Positions 17,162-24,784 of a DNA stretch of 29,219 nt are shown here, piece by piece. The translations under genes and the position numbers were made by a program. The DNA is taken from positions 1-29,219 of IMG/VR virus record IMGVR_UViG_3300025141_000531, one strand, 5' to 3'. Positions within the stretch are counted from its first letter, which is position 1. Each line of letters begins with the position of its first letter. The notes beneath the pieces were generated by a model, which saw only the letters and a program-made list of their open reading frames with translations, ran no database searches and was not told where the DNA came from. This DNA is from a virus.

Positions 17162-19375
17162 TTATTTTATTATTTTAGAAAAACCTCCTTTATTATTATA
17201 TTTTTTAAAACCTAATGGCGTAGGAGTTATTTCTTTTTTATATATAGGTTTGTACATATTTTTATTACAACCCATTATAGCTAGTCCTGAACTAATAGAA
17301 GCATCATGTCTGGTTCTATTATTTATATCAAATTTAGCCCAATCTTCTAATGTTTTTTGAAAATACATATCCCCATACTTTAAGTTTAAATTACCTACAT
17401 AAGTTTCTATATAAGATTCTATTGCAGCAGCATGGGCTTGTTTAATATCTTCACTTGAATTTGGTATGCCACCTATTTCTCTCTCAGTAACAGAAAGTTT
17501 CATTAATAGTTTATCTGGTCTATTCATAGAAAACCCTCTATATCCTCTTCTTTTAAAATGATATAAAAGTCGAGGTTTATTATTTTCCGCTAATATTGGC
17601 ATTCCATAAAACACACAAGCCATTAAAACATCTTCAAAAAATATTTCAGCAGTTTGTGGTCTTGATATATATTCTAAAAAAAACATATTTGGAGGTACGT
17701 TTTCCATAGAAAATTTTGTAAGTCCGTGTAAAGAACCATTAGATCCTCTTGCATCTACAGTTCCTGATATATCATAAGGGTCACACCCAAAACATCCAGT
17801 ATGTTTATTACCTGGAAATCTTACTCCATTTTTCATTATTACATTGTTTTGTAATTGAATAGGAGGTACCCATGAAATATTAAATCTACCATGTTCATTA
17901 GGCATAAACAAAACTTTGGTATCTTTAACACCGTGTTCCCATTGGAAAGATCCTTTGGTAACCATATTATAACTTTTTGAATCTTCATTAAAATCTATTT
18001 GTTCATATATTTTAACTAGATTAAATAAAGATGCTTTAGATTCATCTCTAAATGCATGTTGTGTTGTTCGAGGAAACTGTCTGTAGAATTCATTTAAACC
18101 ATTTTGATCTTCTTTTAAACCTTCTACTTCGTTTTCCCAATATTCTATAACTCCAATTTCTATTTTTTCACCCTTTGGGCCATGTTTAGCTGTTTTCGGT
18201 GTGTCGAATACAGGTAATCCATAAGAATCAATGTATCCCTCGTAGTTCCACTCCATAGGAATGAACAAAGAATAGAGTCCTGAGCGAGTCTGTCCGTTGG
18301 CGTTTCTTTTAGTGACGTCTGAATCATCATATAGTTTTTTGAAATTATCCCCTCCTTTATCTAACGCATTTGAAGTAGAACCCATCATACATTTTCCAAT
18401 AATCCTACTACCTAATCTTAATGTTGTTTTTGTAACCCTCCAATTATTTAGAATATTATTAGGTCTTTCCCATTTACCTGATTCATCATGTACTAATAGT
18501 TTTAATTTTTCACCATCATAACTATTATCTCCAGTATTTTTCCAGTCAATTGTTGTATCAAGTCCTTGTAAATCCTCTGCTTCAGTTCCTAATTCTATTT
18601 TTCTTCTAGTAAATTTAGAAGCTGGTACTCTGTACGCTAATTCGGTTTTAGGTCGATCCATACCGTCTTGAATCGGTTTAAAGAAGAAAGGATAATTAAC
18701 TGATATAGGAACAACTTTATCGGTAAACATCTTTTTAGCATCGGGTCCAGTTTTAGATAATATTCCATATCTTGAATCACTAGATATTGTGGCTAAGTTT
18801 ACTACTTCTCCTGACGCCATAAAAGAAAAACCAGAACGTCTATTTTTTAAATAACACATTCCATAGCATCTTACATCTGCTTTACAAGCTTCCCAAAATA
18901 TAAAGAATAATCTATTAGCTTCTCTAAAATCCGGCGCTCCTACATCAATCTTACTCCATTGTAAATACATGTAATGAGTACCTGTTAAGTAAGTAGGAGT
19001 TTTTTTGTTATAATACCAAAAACCTTCTTCTCGCTTTTTAAATTCCTGATCTATATATGTAAACCACTTTTCTTTAAAATCTTGTGGATATTGTTTCCAA
19101 TCAAAAACTGTTTTAATTCTATTTAATTCTTTAGGATATTCTGTTTTTTCAAATTTATTAGTTTTAAATTTGTGTACAACTTTAGGTGGTGCTGGAATAG
19201 CTATTTTTAAATTTTGGATTTCATATATTTCTCCTATCGTACCATCTCTACTTATAACAATAATATCATGTTCTTTATTGTATCCATATTCCCATTTTTT
19301 ATTTTTATTATTTCTTTTTATTATATGGGGCTTTATATGGTTTTTTAATATTTTATATAAAGTTTGTATATACAT
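17162..19375 (-). CDS. terL: Terminase large subunit (packaging ATPase and nuclease), 737 aa
   Basis: This is the motor that pumps DNA through the portal and cuts it. The ATPase half has a deviant Walker A KNRRSGFS (177-184), Walker B LLVHDE (293-298) and a coupling motif GSTSN (332-336). The nuclease half has the expected acidic residues in GCDPYD (Asp532), PILAENNKP (Glu597) and TRHDASISSG (Asp691), an RNase H-like set. About 90 N-terminal residues precede the conserved core, which begins around YPQDFKEKWFTYIDQEFKKR. The start overlaps the upstream stop in TAATG (19377-19373), which supports it. The next gene is the portal. Both activities appear intact. Confidence 0.95.
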   Translation of the reverse strand: MYIQTLYKILKNHIKPHIIKRNNKNKKWEYGYNKEHDIIVISRDGTIGEIYEIQNLKIAIPAPPKVVHKFKTNKFEKTEYPKELNRIKTVFDWKQYPQDFKEKWFTYIDQEFKKREEGFWYYNKKTPTYLTGTHYMYLQWSKIDVGAPDFREANRLFFIFWEACKADVRCYGMCYLKNRRSGFSFMASGEVVNLATISSDSRYGILSKTGPDAKKMFTDKVVPISVNYPFFFKPIQDGMDRPKTELAYRVPASKFTRRKIELGTEAEDLQGLDTTIDWKNTGDNSYDGEKLKLLVHDESGKWERPNNILNNWRVTKTTLRLGSRIIGKCMMGSTSNALDKGGDNFKKLYDDSDVTKRNANGQTRSGLYSLFIPMEWNYEGYIDSYGLPVFDTPKTAKHGPKGEKIEIGVIEYWENEVEGLKEDQNGLNEFYRQFPRTTQHAFRDESKASLFNLVKIYEQIDFNEDSKSYNMVTKGSFQWEHGVKDTKVLFMPNEHGRFNISWVPPIQLQNNVIMKNGVRFPGNKHTGCFGCDPYDISGTVDARGSNGSLHGLTKFSMENVPPNMFFLEYISRPQTAEIFFEDVLMACVFYGMPILAENNKPRLLYHFKRRGYRGFSMNRPDKLLMKLSVTEREIGGIPNSSEDIKQAHAAAIESYIETYVGNLNLKYGDMYFQKTLEDWAKFDINNRTRHDASISSGLAIMGCNKNMYKPIYKKEITPTPLGFKKYNNKGGFSKIIK

Positions 19376-19653
19376 TATTTAGACCTTCCTTCTGCAAAAC
19401 CTTTGAAAGGTTTTTCTTTTTTAACTTCTTCTTTAGGTTTGTCCTCTAACATATTCTTTTCTTCTTCAATTCTATTTAGAATTTCAAAAGCATCAAATAT
19501 AGCTAACTTTTTAGTTGCAGCAGCATTTTTTAATCTATCTGCAGATATGTCATCATCTGAATCTACAATAGGTTCTTTAGCTACTTTAATTAATTCCTCT
19601 ACTGCTACTTGTCCAGCTTGGATTATATTCTTCTTGGTTTCCTTTGTTTTCAT
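19375..19653 (-). CDS. Small protein upstream of TerL, candidate small terminase / packaging factor, 92 aa
   Basis: The short helical protein starts MKTKETKKNIIQAGQVAVEE, has an Asp-rich turn (VDSDDDIS), then a helix LKNAAATKKLAIFDAFEILN, and a Lys/Glu/Pro-rich tail. It lies exactly where a small terminase subunit usually sits and joins terL through TAATG. I do not see a clear helix-turn-helix, so the small-terminase role is only positional. The first 68 bases overlap the 205-aa gene in another frame, an unusually long overlap here. Both frames look coding. Confidence 0.65.
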   Translation of the reverse strand: MKTKETKKNIIQAGQVAVEELIKVAKEPIVDSDDDISADRLKNAAATKKLAIFDAFEILNRIEEEKNMLEDKPKEEVKKEKPFKGFAEGRSK

Positions 19654-20203
19654 ATTTAATTACAATATCATTTGATTTCATACAGTATAATCGCTCTCCT
19701 TCAATCACAAACTCCCATTCTCCATAAGGAGTATAACCTACTAAGTCTCCTGGGTTTATTTTCTTATCTTCTAATGAACTATTACCATATTTTAATATCC
19801 CTATAAGCTTTTGTTCTTTTTCATTGCTTAAAGTAGATTTATTTTTTATAGGTTTTATAAAACATCTATCATTAAAACTTTTCCACTCTCCATTTTGTTT
19901 ATATAAATAAATTTGATCTGGTTGACAAAAATATAAGTTATCTTTAAACCAAGATCTACTTTTTTTTTGTTTTCCCATAGTATCATAAAAAACTCTAAAT
20001 ACATTTTGATGAACTATTATTGTATCACCTACATTTATTCCAGTATAATAAGCTAAAGGACATGATTTTACTATAGCATGCCTATTAACAAATTTAAAAC
20101 TTTCTATTTTAGTATTTAAAATTAAACTTTTATTCTCTACTTGAACTTCATTACTATATGTTTCACCTAGGGGTTCTACGATAAAATCATATAAACTTTT
20201 CAT
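19586..20203 (-). CDS. Tandem Cpn10/GroES-like protein (putative), 205 aa
   Basis: The protein reads as two co-chaperonin-like halves. The first (about 1-70) has YDFIVEPLGETYSNEV, HAIVKSC and INVGDTIIVHQN. The second (about 113-184) has RCFIKPIKN, LIGILKYGN, INPGDLVGYTPYGEWEF and GERLYCMKSNDIVIKY. In Cpn10 proteins the same order occurs: an opening strand, G-x-V, GD-x-V, and a closing strand pair ending y-x-i-x-x-x-DI-x-x-V. No mobile GroEL-binding loop is clear, so it may use the fold for another purpose. It starts at TAATG with the 75-aa gene, and its last 68 bases overlap the next gene. It precedes the packaging genes, so a role in folding or assembling head proteins is possible (inference). 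Confidence 0.55.
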   Translation of the reverse strand: MKSLYDFIVEPLGETYSNEVQVENKSLILNTKIESFKFVNRHAIVKSCPLAYYTGINVGDTIIVHQNVFRVFYDTMGKQKKSRSWFKDNLYFCQPDQIYLYKQNGEWKSFNDRCFIKPIKNKSTLSNEKEQKLIGILKYGNSSLEDKKINPGDLVGYTPYGEWEFVIEGERLYCMKSNDIVIKYENKGNQEEYNPSWTSSSRGIN

Positions 20204-20430
20204 TAATATTCTAAATCATACTCAACGGATATTGCCATGTTAGAATTAAACTTCTTCCAAGGCAATACCTCATTGTTTTTTTTTATATAAATATTATATG
20301 AATTATCTTCTGGTTCTAAAATAATATGAGAAATAATATGACCGCCGTAAACTTGTTGTCCTACTGCATAATGCATTGCATCATTTTTATAATCAGAACC
20401 AATACTGATTTTACGTATATTATTTTCCAT
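20203..20430 (-). CDS. Conserved small phage protein, unknown function, 75 aa
   Basis: A beta-rich small protein (IRKISIGSDY, MHYAVGQQVYGGHIISHIIL, YNIYIKKNN, LPWKKFNSNM). I recall similar short proteins next to packaging genes of uncultured marine phages but know no function. It overlaps the 91-aa gene by 11 bases at its start and shares TAATG with the 205-aa gene at its end, so translation is probably coupled through the three genes. Confidence 0.6.
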   Translation of the reverse strand: MENNIRKISIGSDYKNDAMHYAVGQQVYGGHIISHIILEPEDNSYNIYIKKNNEVLPWKKFNSNMAISVEYDLEY

Positions 20431-20695
20431 TATTACTTTCTACTTCATCTTCTTTAACTTTTTCAACTTCAGTAAAACTACCGTCATTTAAATCTATAGA
20501 TATTTCACCATAGGTTTCTTGTAAACCAGTTTTAAATTTTTCTATTAAAGTTTGATTTGCTTTAAACTCTTGTATTAATCCGTCTTTAGAAACATCTAGA
20601 GATCCTAATTGCATAGCTATTTGATTTGATTTGCTAATTAGTCCATTTACTTGTTCTAATTCTTCTTTTGTAATTTTGTTAACTTTTTTACTCAT
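20420..20695 (-). CDS. Small coiled-coil protein, unknown function, 91 aa
   Basis: Nearly all helical: ITKEELEQVNGLISKSNQIA, LIQEFKANQTLIEKFKTGLQ, then an acidic tail with KVKEDEVES. Regularly spaced Leu/Ile/Phe suggests a coiled coil and self-assembly. The leader is TTAAATTAAATCAAATT-ATG, close to the one of groL. It lies upstream of the Cpn10-like and terminase genes. Function is unknown; a packaging or assembly partner is possible but not shown. Confidence 0.6.
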   Translation of the reverse strand: MSKKVNKITKEELEQVNGLISKSNQIAMQLGSLDVSKDGLIQEFKANQTLIEKFKTGLQETYGEISIDLNDGSFTEVEKVKEDEVESNNGK

Positions 20696-20733
20696 AATTT
20701 GATTTAATTTAATTGTTAATAATTGTTTTTAAT

Positions 20734-21291
20734 TTATGTTTCATTTCTCATGGCTACAAAATCACCAGCTGTAGTACTTGTACTTAATACATAATCTACT
20801 TTTACTGGTAATACATCACCATTGTTTAAGTTTTGAAACAATACTCCATCACTCACTGCTGGTAATAAACTTTGTATACTATCTACTCTTACCGTAGCGT
20901 TAGCGCCTCCAGTAGAAATAGTTACTATATCTCCTAGTTTATAACCAGATCCTGCAGCGTTAATAGCTACAGCAGTAACTGCACCAGTTGTAACAGTTGT
21001 ATTAACTGTTAAACCAGATCCATCACCTGTAGTTGTTGTAGCAACCCCAGTACCTCCAGTGTAACCTGAACCACCATCGGTTATTGTTAAATCAGTGACA
21101 GTATTTTGTGCACCAACTGTTCCTGCTATAATTACATTTACATCTTTACTACCAGCGCCGTCACCTACGTATATAACAGAACCCGCTAAGTATTTACCTA
21201 GACTTCCTGTTTGGTTCATAAATTCCCATGCTGGAAGACCATCGATAGTATCGGATTTAGTAATCACTATAGCGTTTCCAAAATATCCCAT
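20734..21291 (-). CDS. Probable virion surface / decoration-type protein with GSGY module, 185 aa
   Basis: The Gly/Thr/Val-rich, beta-only protein starts MGYFGNAIVITKSDTIDGLP. Residues about 65-130 hold two related units, LTITDGGSGYTGGTG and VAINAAGSGYKLGDIVTIS, separated by a Thr-rich strand pair. The C-terminus (LLPAVSDGVLFQNLNNGDVL, PVKVDYVLSTSTTAGDFVA) recalls small capsid-decoration proteins that end in a T-T-A-x-D/N-x-V-A strand. The same GSGY-type unit is in the giant tail protein, so the phage uses this module twice. No Cys or catalytic residue is seen. A virion surface role is likely but inferred. Confidence 0.6.
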   Translation of the reverse strand: MGYFGNAIVITKSDTIDGLPAWEFMNQTGSLGKYLAGSVIYVGDGAGSKDVNVIIAGTVGAQNTVTDLTITDGGSGYTGGTGVATTTTGDGSGLTVNTTVTTGAVTAVAINAAGSGYKLGDIVTISTGGANATVRVDSIQSLLPAVSDGVLFQNLNNGDVLPVKVDYVLSTSTTAGDFVAMRNET

Positions 21292-21312
21292 TTTAATTTG
21301 TTTTTATTGTTA

Positions 21313-21771
21313 TTATTTTTTGTTAAATATATTGCTTGCCTTTTCTGTCGTGCGTCCGCCGAAATAGGCTAAAACGACGGCCATCATGACCTTTTCGAAA
21401 GTATCATTCCATAATTCATTAATATGAAAAGGTATAGTTTCAACACTGTCTAAAATACCAGCCATTGAAAATATACATATACACCATATTAATACTAGTG
21501 GACGTACGTTTTTTGACATCCATGAATCTGACATGGAGTCTGCTTCCCACCTTGAGGTGATAGCTTCTATTTCTTTATTTTGTTGTTCAAATATTATTTG
21601 TTGTAGTTTTACTTTATCTTCAGCAGGTGCCTCAGATTTAGTAATAGCTTCAATAGCTTCTTTTGGTGAGGTTACTCCTTGTAATACATTTCCTAAGGTA
21701 GGATTTATTACAGAAGCTGCTCCAAACAATAACTGTCCAACAGTTGTGTCTTTAAATTTCTTCTTTGACAT
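21313..21771 (-). CDS. Holin of the 3TM / GTA-holin family, 152 aa
   Basis: A holin makes holes in the inner membrane at the end of infection. A cytoplasmic helical half holds charged Lys/Glu/Gln residues, then the family motif SRWEADSMSDSWMSKNVRP (73-91), a membrane segment from about 91 to 109 (LVLIWCICIFSMAGIL), and a second one (VMMAVVLAYF, about 128-137) ending YFGGRTTEK. This is the layout of the GTA_holin_3TM family (PF11351). It lies among small late genes close to a metallopeptidase-like gene and a two-TM protein, which may form a lysis cluster. No classical endolysin is present in the window. Confidence 0.85.
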   Translation of the reverse strand: MSKKKFKDTTVGQLLFGAASVINPTLGNVLQGVTSPKEAIEAITKSEAPAEDKVKLQQIIFEQQNKEIEAITSRWEADSMSDSWMSKNVRPLVLIWCICIFSMAGILDSVETIPFHINELWNDTFEKVMMAVVLAYFGGRTTEKASNIFNKK

Positions 21772-21808
21772 TTTATATAATTACTTGTTTTTATGTTTTT
21801 TTACTAGG

Positions 21809-22726
21809 CTATTGTCCAAGATTTGCTACCGATTTTAATGTTTCAAATCTAATAGTTCCTGGAGAATTTTTTTCTCTTTCTGCAAGCTCAGTACTAAATG
21901 ATTCCCATTCAGGTATTGTAATTTCAAAGTTATTTGTTTTACGTTTCATGTCCTCAAAATCATAACCTACATTTCTAAATCTATCAGAATAATCTTGGGC
22001 AGAAGAAGCCCTATCTCTTAAATCTTGAAAGTTGTGAATATTTCTCAGCGATTGTCCACTAGGATTCGCGGCATAACCTCCTGCAAGGTTTTTTGCAGAT
22101 CCTGTATTTTGAGTAGATATAGGAAATTCTGATATTACAGGCATCTCTTGACCTATTGCAACACCATGTTTATTGTAAATATCTTGTTGTGATAAAGCCG
22201 CATTTAAAGCTTCTTCGCCTTGGTTGGCAGCATTTAATAAATACTCATGTCTTTCGTTCGCAATTTTAGCTGCTTTTTCCGCATCTTTATTAAACTTACT
22301 ACCGAAATAAGTACTACCTTTTGTACCAGCAGAAAGATCTCCACCCTCATTAAGTAATCTATCTTGATATCGTTTTCTTTCCTCAGCTATAGTTAAAATT
22401 CCCTCATCCATTTCTGTACCATCTTCAATTTTTGACCTTCTAGCATTAGTTAGCATTGGGTTATGAATAGAGTTCATTGTATGATGGCGAGAACTTAAAT
22501 AAGGATATTTTTTATCTGTACCATATTCTTCCGCATATGGAGCCATTATGCTATTAGCAGCATTTGTTACTTTACTATATGTATCTGTTCCTCTAACCGC
22601 TTTTTTTCTAGCTAATTCCTTAGCCCAAAAATCTTCCATAGTAGTATTAAAATTACTCATAGTTGAAGCACCAAGGTTATTTAGAGCTGCTATTTGAAAT
22701 TGAGGTTTTTTAATTTTAAATCCCAT
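21809..22726 (-). CDS. Late-region protein of unknown function, helical, 305 aa
   Basis: I chose the ATG at 22726-22724 (MGFKIKKPQFQIAALNN), 5 bases after the stop of the upstream gene and behind TAATAATT. An in-frame ATG at 22762 would add 12 residues and a longer overlap, and is less likely. The protein is mainly polar and helical, with DFWAKELARKKAVRG, AEERKRYQDRLLNEGG, ANERHEYLLNAANQGEEALN and LRDRASSAQDYSDRFRN. No enzymatic signature is seen. It lies between the holin and the metallopeptidase-like gene. A structural or assembly role fits the charged helices, but I do not recognise a family. Confidence 0.6.
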   Translation of the reverse strand: MGFKIKKPQFQIAALNNLGASTMSNFNTTMEDFWAKELARKKAVRGTDTYSKVTNAANSIMAPYAEEYGTDKKYPYLSSRHHTMNSIHNPMLTNARRSKIEDGTEMDEGILTIAEERKRYQDRLLNEGGDLSAGTKGSTYFGSKFNKDAEKAAKIANERHEYLLNAANQGEEALNAALSQQDIYNKHGVAIGQEMPVISEFPISTQNTGSAKNLAGGYAANPSGQSLRNIHNFQDLRDRASSAQDYSDRFRNVGYDFEDMKRKTNNFEITIPEWESFSTELAEREKNSPGTIRFETLKSVANLGQ

Positions 22727-22731
22727 AATTA

Positions 22732-23094
22732 TTATTGATTTTGATATGCTTCTTTTTCCCACTTAAATCCTGGCCAACCTTCTTCTCTCCATTGTCCTTC
22801 ATAGAGTATTTTACCATCTTTTCTAGGATATTTCACTCCATCAAATAATAGATAATCATCTTCATAATCCATACCTTTCTCACCATTAGAAATATGAAAT
22901 TCTTTTACTTGTAAATTATGAGTCTTTTCATGATTATAAGTCTCTTGTTCTTGTAATGGAGATAGTTTTTCATTAATTAGAATACTACCATTTTTAGTAG
23001 CCATTCCTCTAGTATTATCATCCATTGGTGTGTGATACACAGGGGTGTGTAAAGTCTCTTTGCAATATGGAGCACCTTTCATTTTAAAAGACAT
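22732..23094 (-). CDS. Small HExxH metallopeptidase-like protein, 120 aa
   Basis: It contains HEKTH (55-59), the HExxH zinc motif of metallopeptidases, within ETYNHEKTHNLQ, and a possible third ligand in KWEKEAYQ (about 111-118), as Glu of gluzincin-type enzymes. The stretch before it (ATKNGSILINEKLSPL) and the DYLLFDGVKYPR segment after it agree with short phage proteins of this kind that I recall from marine genomes. If active, it could cleave a virion protein or host peptide; only the zinc motif is visible. It starts 2 bases after the 67-aa gene (TATA-ATG context) and ends 5 bases before the next start. Confidence 0.65.
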   Translation of the reverse strand: MSFKMKGAPYCKETLHTPVYHTPMDDNTRGMATKNGSILINEKLSPLQEQETYNHEKTHNLQVKEFHISNGEKGMDYEDDYLLFDGVKYPRKDGKILYEGQWREEGWPGFKWEKEAYQNQ

Positions 23095-23095
23095 A

Positions 23096-23299
23096 TTATA
23101 TAGGTTTCTCTACAACGTAACGTGCCCCGGGGAACGTATAATCGTAACCGGGGTACATTACCTTTGTATATCCTCTATCATCAGTTCCTAATACTTTAAA
23201 ATCAACTCCTTTCATAGTGATTTTATTTCCTGGTATAATGTTTTGAGGTTGATTAATATCTGGGCTATTTCTTAAATAACCAGTTTTTGATATATTCAC
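23096..23299 (-). CDS. Small conserved protein with GTG start, 67 aa
   Basis: Likely start is GTG 23299-23297 inside the end of the previous gene (35-base overlap). The first residues MNISKTGYLRNSPDINQPQN look like the conserved beginning of small proteins I recall in marine phages, and an internal ATG (residue 29) would lose this. The rest is beta-rich (NKITMKGVDFKVLGTD, MYPGYDYTFPGARYVVEKP). Codons CCC GGT and CCC GGG are used in a locally GC-rich patch at 23121-23156. Function is unknown. Confidence 0.55.
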   Translation of the reverse strand: MNISKTGYLRNSPDINQPQNIIPGNKITMKGVDFKVLGTDDRGYTKVMYPGYDYTFPGARYVVEKPI

Positions 23300-23450
23300 T
23301 TGCTTTATATGTATTATAAATAACAGCTAGTACAATAAAAAGTCCTAAACTATAAACCATTACTTCATATGCTTCATATGTCATTGTTGTAAAATTTGCA
23401 ATAATTCCACATATTGCATAATAAGCTATAAATATTAAATTAAATTTCAT
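23265..23450 (-). CDS. Small membrane protein, two TM segments, 61 aa
   Basis: Two hydrophobic stretches are clear: residues about 3-20 (FNLIFIAYYAICGIIANF) and about 29-47 (VMVYSLGLFIVLAVIY), joined by an acidic turn, with a Lys-rich end (NWLFKK). Such a protein near a 3TM-family holin could be an accessory lysis factor, or be unrelated. I do not recognise a family. It starts 12 bases after the 233-aa gene. Confidence 0.6.
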   Translation of the reverse strand: MKFNLIFIAYYAICGIIANFTTMTYEAYEVMVYSLGLFIVLAVIYNTYKASEYIKNWLFKK

Positions 23451-23462
23451 TATATTTTGTTT

Positions 23463-24164
23463 TTAGTTACCTCTCTTCTTGTTTGGATTTGTTACATAAG
23501 CATCAGTATCATCAAATAAACTAGAAGTTCCAATATCAAATATTTTTCCTTCTTTAGCCATTTGTCTTGTTTTAGCAAAATGATCTTGTTCATACCTTTT
23601 TTGTCTATATGCTTCATCACCAGCAGCTCTACTACCACCTAATGTGAATCCTACATTACTTCCACCACCAGTATGTCCTGGATCTGGAGTGAGTAAGTCA
23701 ACTGCTTGAACACCAAGATCTCCTAACGTTCTAGCGCCAGTTCTTAGTACTTTTTTACCAAAATCAAATCCTTTTCTAAAGATGTTTTGTTTTGCTGGAT
23801 GTCCATGCATGTAATCTCTGTGTGTTGCGGATTGATCTCCATGTGACGCACCTGTGTGTCCATGATAATTTGGATCAGTTCCTTTATAATGAGCATAATC
23901 TGTATGCGTTGCAGATTGATCACCTTTCATAGCACCTTTATGAGGGGCTGGTGAATTTGGATCTCCCATTGCATTATATGCTCCTGACATATCTTTTATG
24001 TCTCTTGAATCTGCTAGATTTTTAGCTGGATGATGAGTTTCATCATTTTCTAAATAATGTAATCTTGCAGAAGCACTTAGGTCTTTGTTATGTGCTTCTT
24101 TGGCATCATAACGTTCTTCCTGTCTTCTTGAAAACCTTGGATGGTTTCCTGAATATTCTCCCAT
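23463..24164 (-). CDS. His-rich repetitive late protein, 233 aa
   Basis: Hydrophilic and unusually rich in His, Asp, Gly and Tyr in its first half. It holds an internal repeat: KGDQSATHTDYAHYKG (about 80-95) and HGDQSATHRDYMHGH (about 108-122); HPAK also occurs twice (45-48 and 122-125). A basic amphipathic helix follows (IFRKGFDFGKKVLRTGARTL, 128-147), then LGVQAVDLL and a Gly-rich part. The repeats and histidines could bind metal, and the amphipathic helix could touch membrane, but both are inference. It follows a terminator and starts after CTAAAAAAA-ATG. No known family was recognised. Confidence 0.6.
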   Translation of the reverse strand: MGEYSGNHPRFSRRQEERYDAKEAHNKDLSASARLHYLENDETHHPAKNLADSRDIKDMSGAYNAMGDPNSPAPHKGAMKGDQSATHTDYAHYKGTDPNYHGHTGASHGDQSATHRDYMHGHPAKQNIFRKGFDFGKKVLRTGARTLGDLGVQAVDLLTPDPGHTGGGSNVGFTLGGSRAAGDEAYRQKRYEQDHFAKTRQMAKEGKIFDIGTSSLFDDTDAYVTNPNKKRGN

Positions 24165-24180
24165 TTTTTTTAGTTTTAAT

Positions 24181-24206
24181 AAAACCCTGCTAGAAAACTA
24201 ACAGGG
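24181..24206 (-). terminator. Rho-independent terminator after the 159-aa gene
   Basis: On the minus strand CCCTGTTAG-TTTT-CTAGCAGGG gives a 9-bp stem (one G-U pair) with a 4-base loop, followed by TTTTATT. It lies 33 bases after the stop of the 159-aa gene and 17 before the next start. It should end messages of the strongly expressed upstream gene. Confidence 0.85.
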
Positions 24207-24238
24207 ATTTATGATTAATTTATTTTAAAATATCTCCG

Positions 24239-24718
24239 TTATGAAGAAGCTGGTACTGGAGATGTATTAGAAATCGTGAATTGATTCCAAACCATCTGAG
24301 CACCTGCACCATCTTTACCTAATTGAGCAGCAGCTGCAACCCCACCTGGGTTAGCAGACATAGCTTTTCTAATAGCCATTGAAGGCATGTCTCCAGCTAC
24401 TGTTATTGCAGTAGGTTTGTTAGTTCCAGCGCCTGCACCAATAGTTGCACTTGCTCTAACTTGTAATACTAATACTCTACCACTAATTTCTGAAGTAACC
24501 GCTGGTCTTGCAGCAGCTTCTTGATTTGCCGCAGCAGCAGCTACACTAGAAGCATTGCTTCCTTTTAATACTACTGTTACTTTGTCAACGGTACCTGCAC
24601 CGCCAGTTAAACCGTCGTATACGCTTTCAATGTCGTCTACGTTAACATATCTCCATCCAGAACCAGCATCTAAACCGTTTCCACTATTTTGAATGTTAAA
24701 TTTAATAAATCTTGCCAT
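24239..24718 (-). CDS. Ala/Gly-rich late protein, probable virion component, 159 aa
   Basis: It starts MARFIKFNIQNSGNG, continues with VDDIESVYDG and a strand VDKVTVVLKGSN, then an Ala-rich section (SSVAAAAANQEAAARPAV), beta strands (GRVLVLQVRASATIGAG) and AAAAQLGKDGAGAQMVWNQF. No Cys and no enzyme motif are seen. It has a CAA-repeat leader of about 37 bases and a good terminator of its own, unlike most neighbours, suggesting strong, separate expression as for a capsid or decoration protein. The local composition is richer in G and C than the flanking genes. I do not recognise the family. Confidence 0.6.
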   Translation of the reverse strand: MARFIKFNIQNSGNGLDAGSGWRYVNVDDIESVYDGLTGGAGTVDKVTVVLKGSNASSVAAAAANQEAAARPAVTSEISGRVLVLQVRASATIGAGAGTNKPTAITVAGDMPSMAIRKAMSANPGGVAAAAQLGKDGAGAQMVWNQFTISNTSPVPASS

Positions 24719-24755
24719 TTTGTTGTTGTTTTTGTTGTTGTTGTTGTTATTGTTT
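24719..24755 (-). promoter_or_regulatory. CAA-repeat unstructured leader before the 159-aa gene
   Basis: The 37 bases before the ATG are (minus strand) CAAACAATAACAACAACAA, then CAAAAACAACAACAAA. They contain no G and cannot fold. Unstructured CAA-type leaders enhance translation where Shine-Dalgarno is not used. It lies about 30 bases from the stop of the 49-aa gene. A promoter upstream (TATAAAAC near 24769) is possible but not shown. Confidence 0.55.
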
Positions 24756-24784
24756 GACTTGAGTTTTATACAGTTCTCATACTG

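Noticed and set aside
19375-19653. Firm call of small terminase subunit
   Set aside because: Position fits, but no DNA-binding motif is visible, so kept as a candidate only.
22727-22762. Longer start (MGKRSISKS) for the 305-aa gene
   Set aside because: It overlaps the upstream gene, and the ATG at 22726 has the TAATAATT leader usual here.
23121-23156. CCCCGG/CCGGGG hairpin within the 67-aa gene
   Set aside because: Inside a coding frame, long loop, no flanking signal; explained by Pro-Gly codons.
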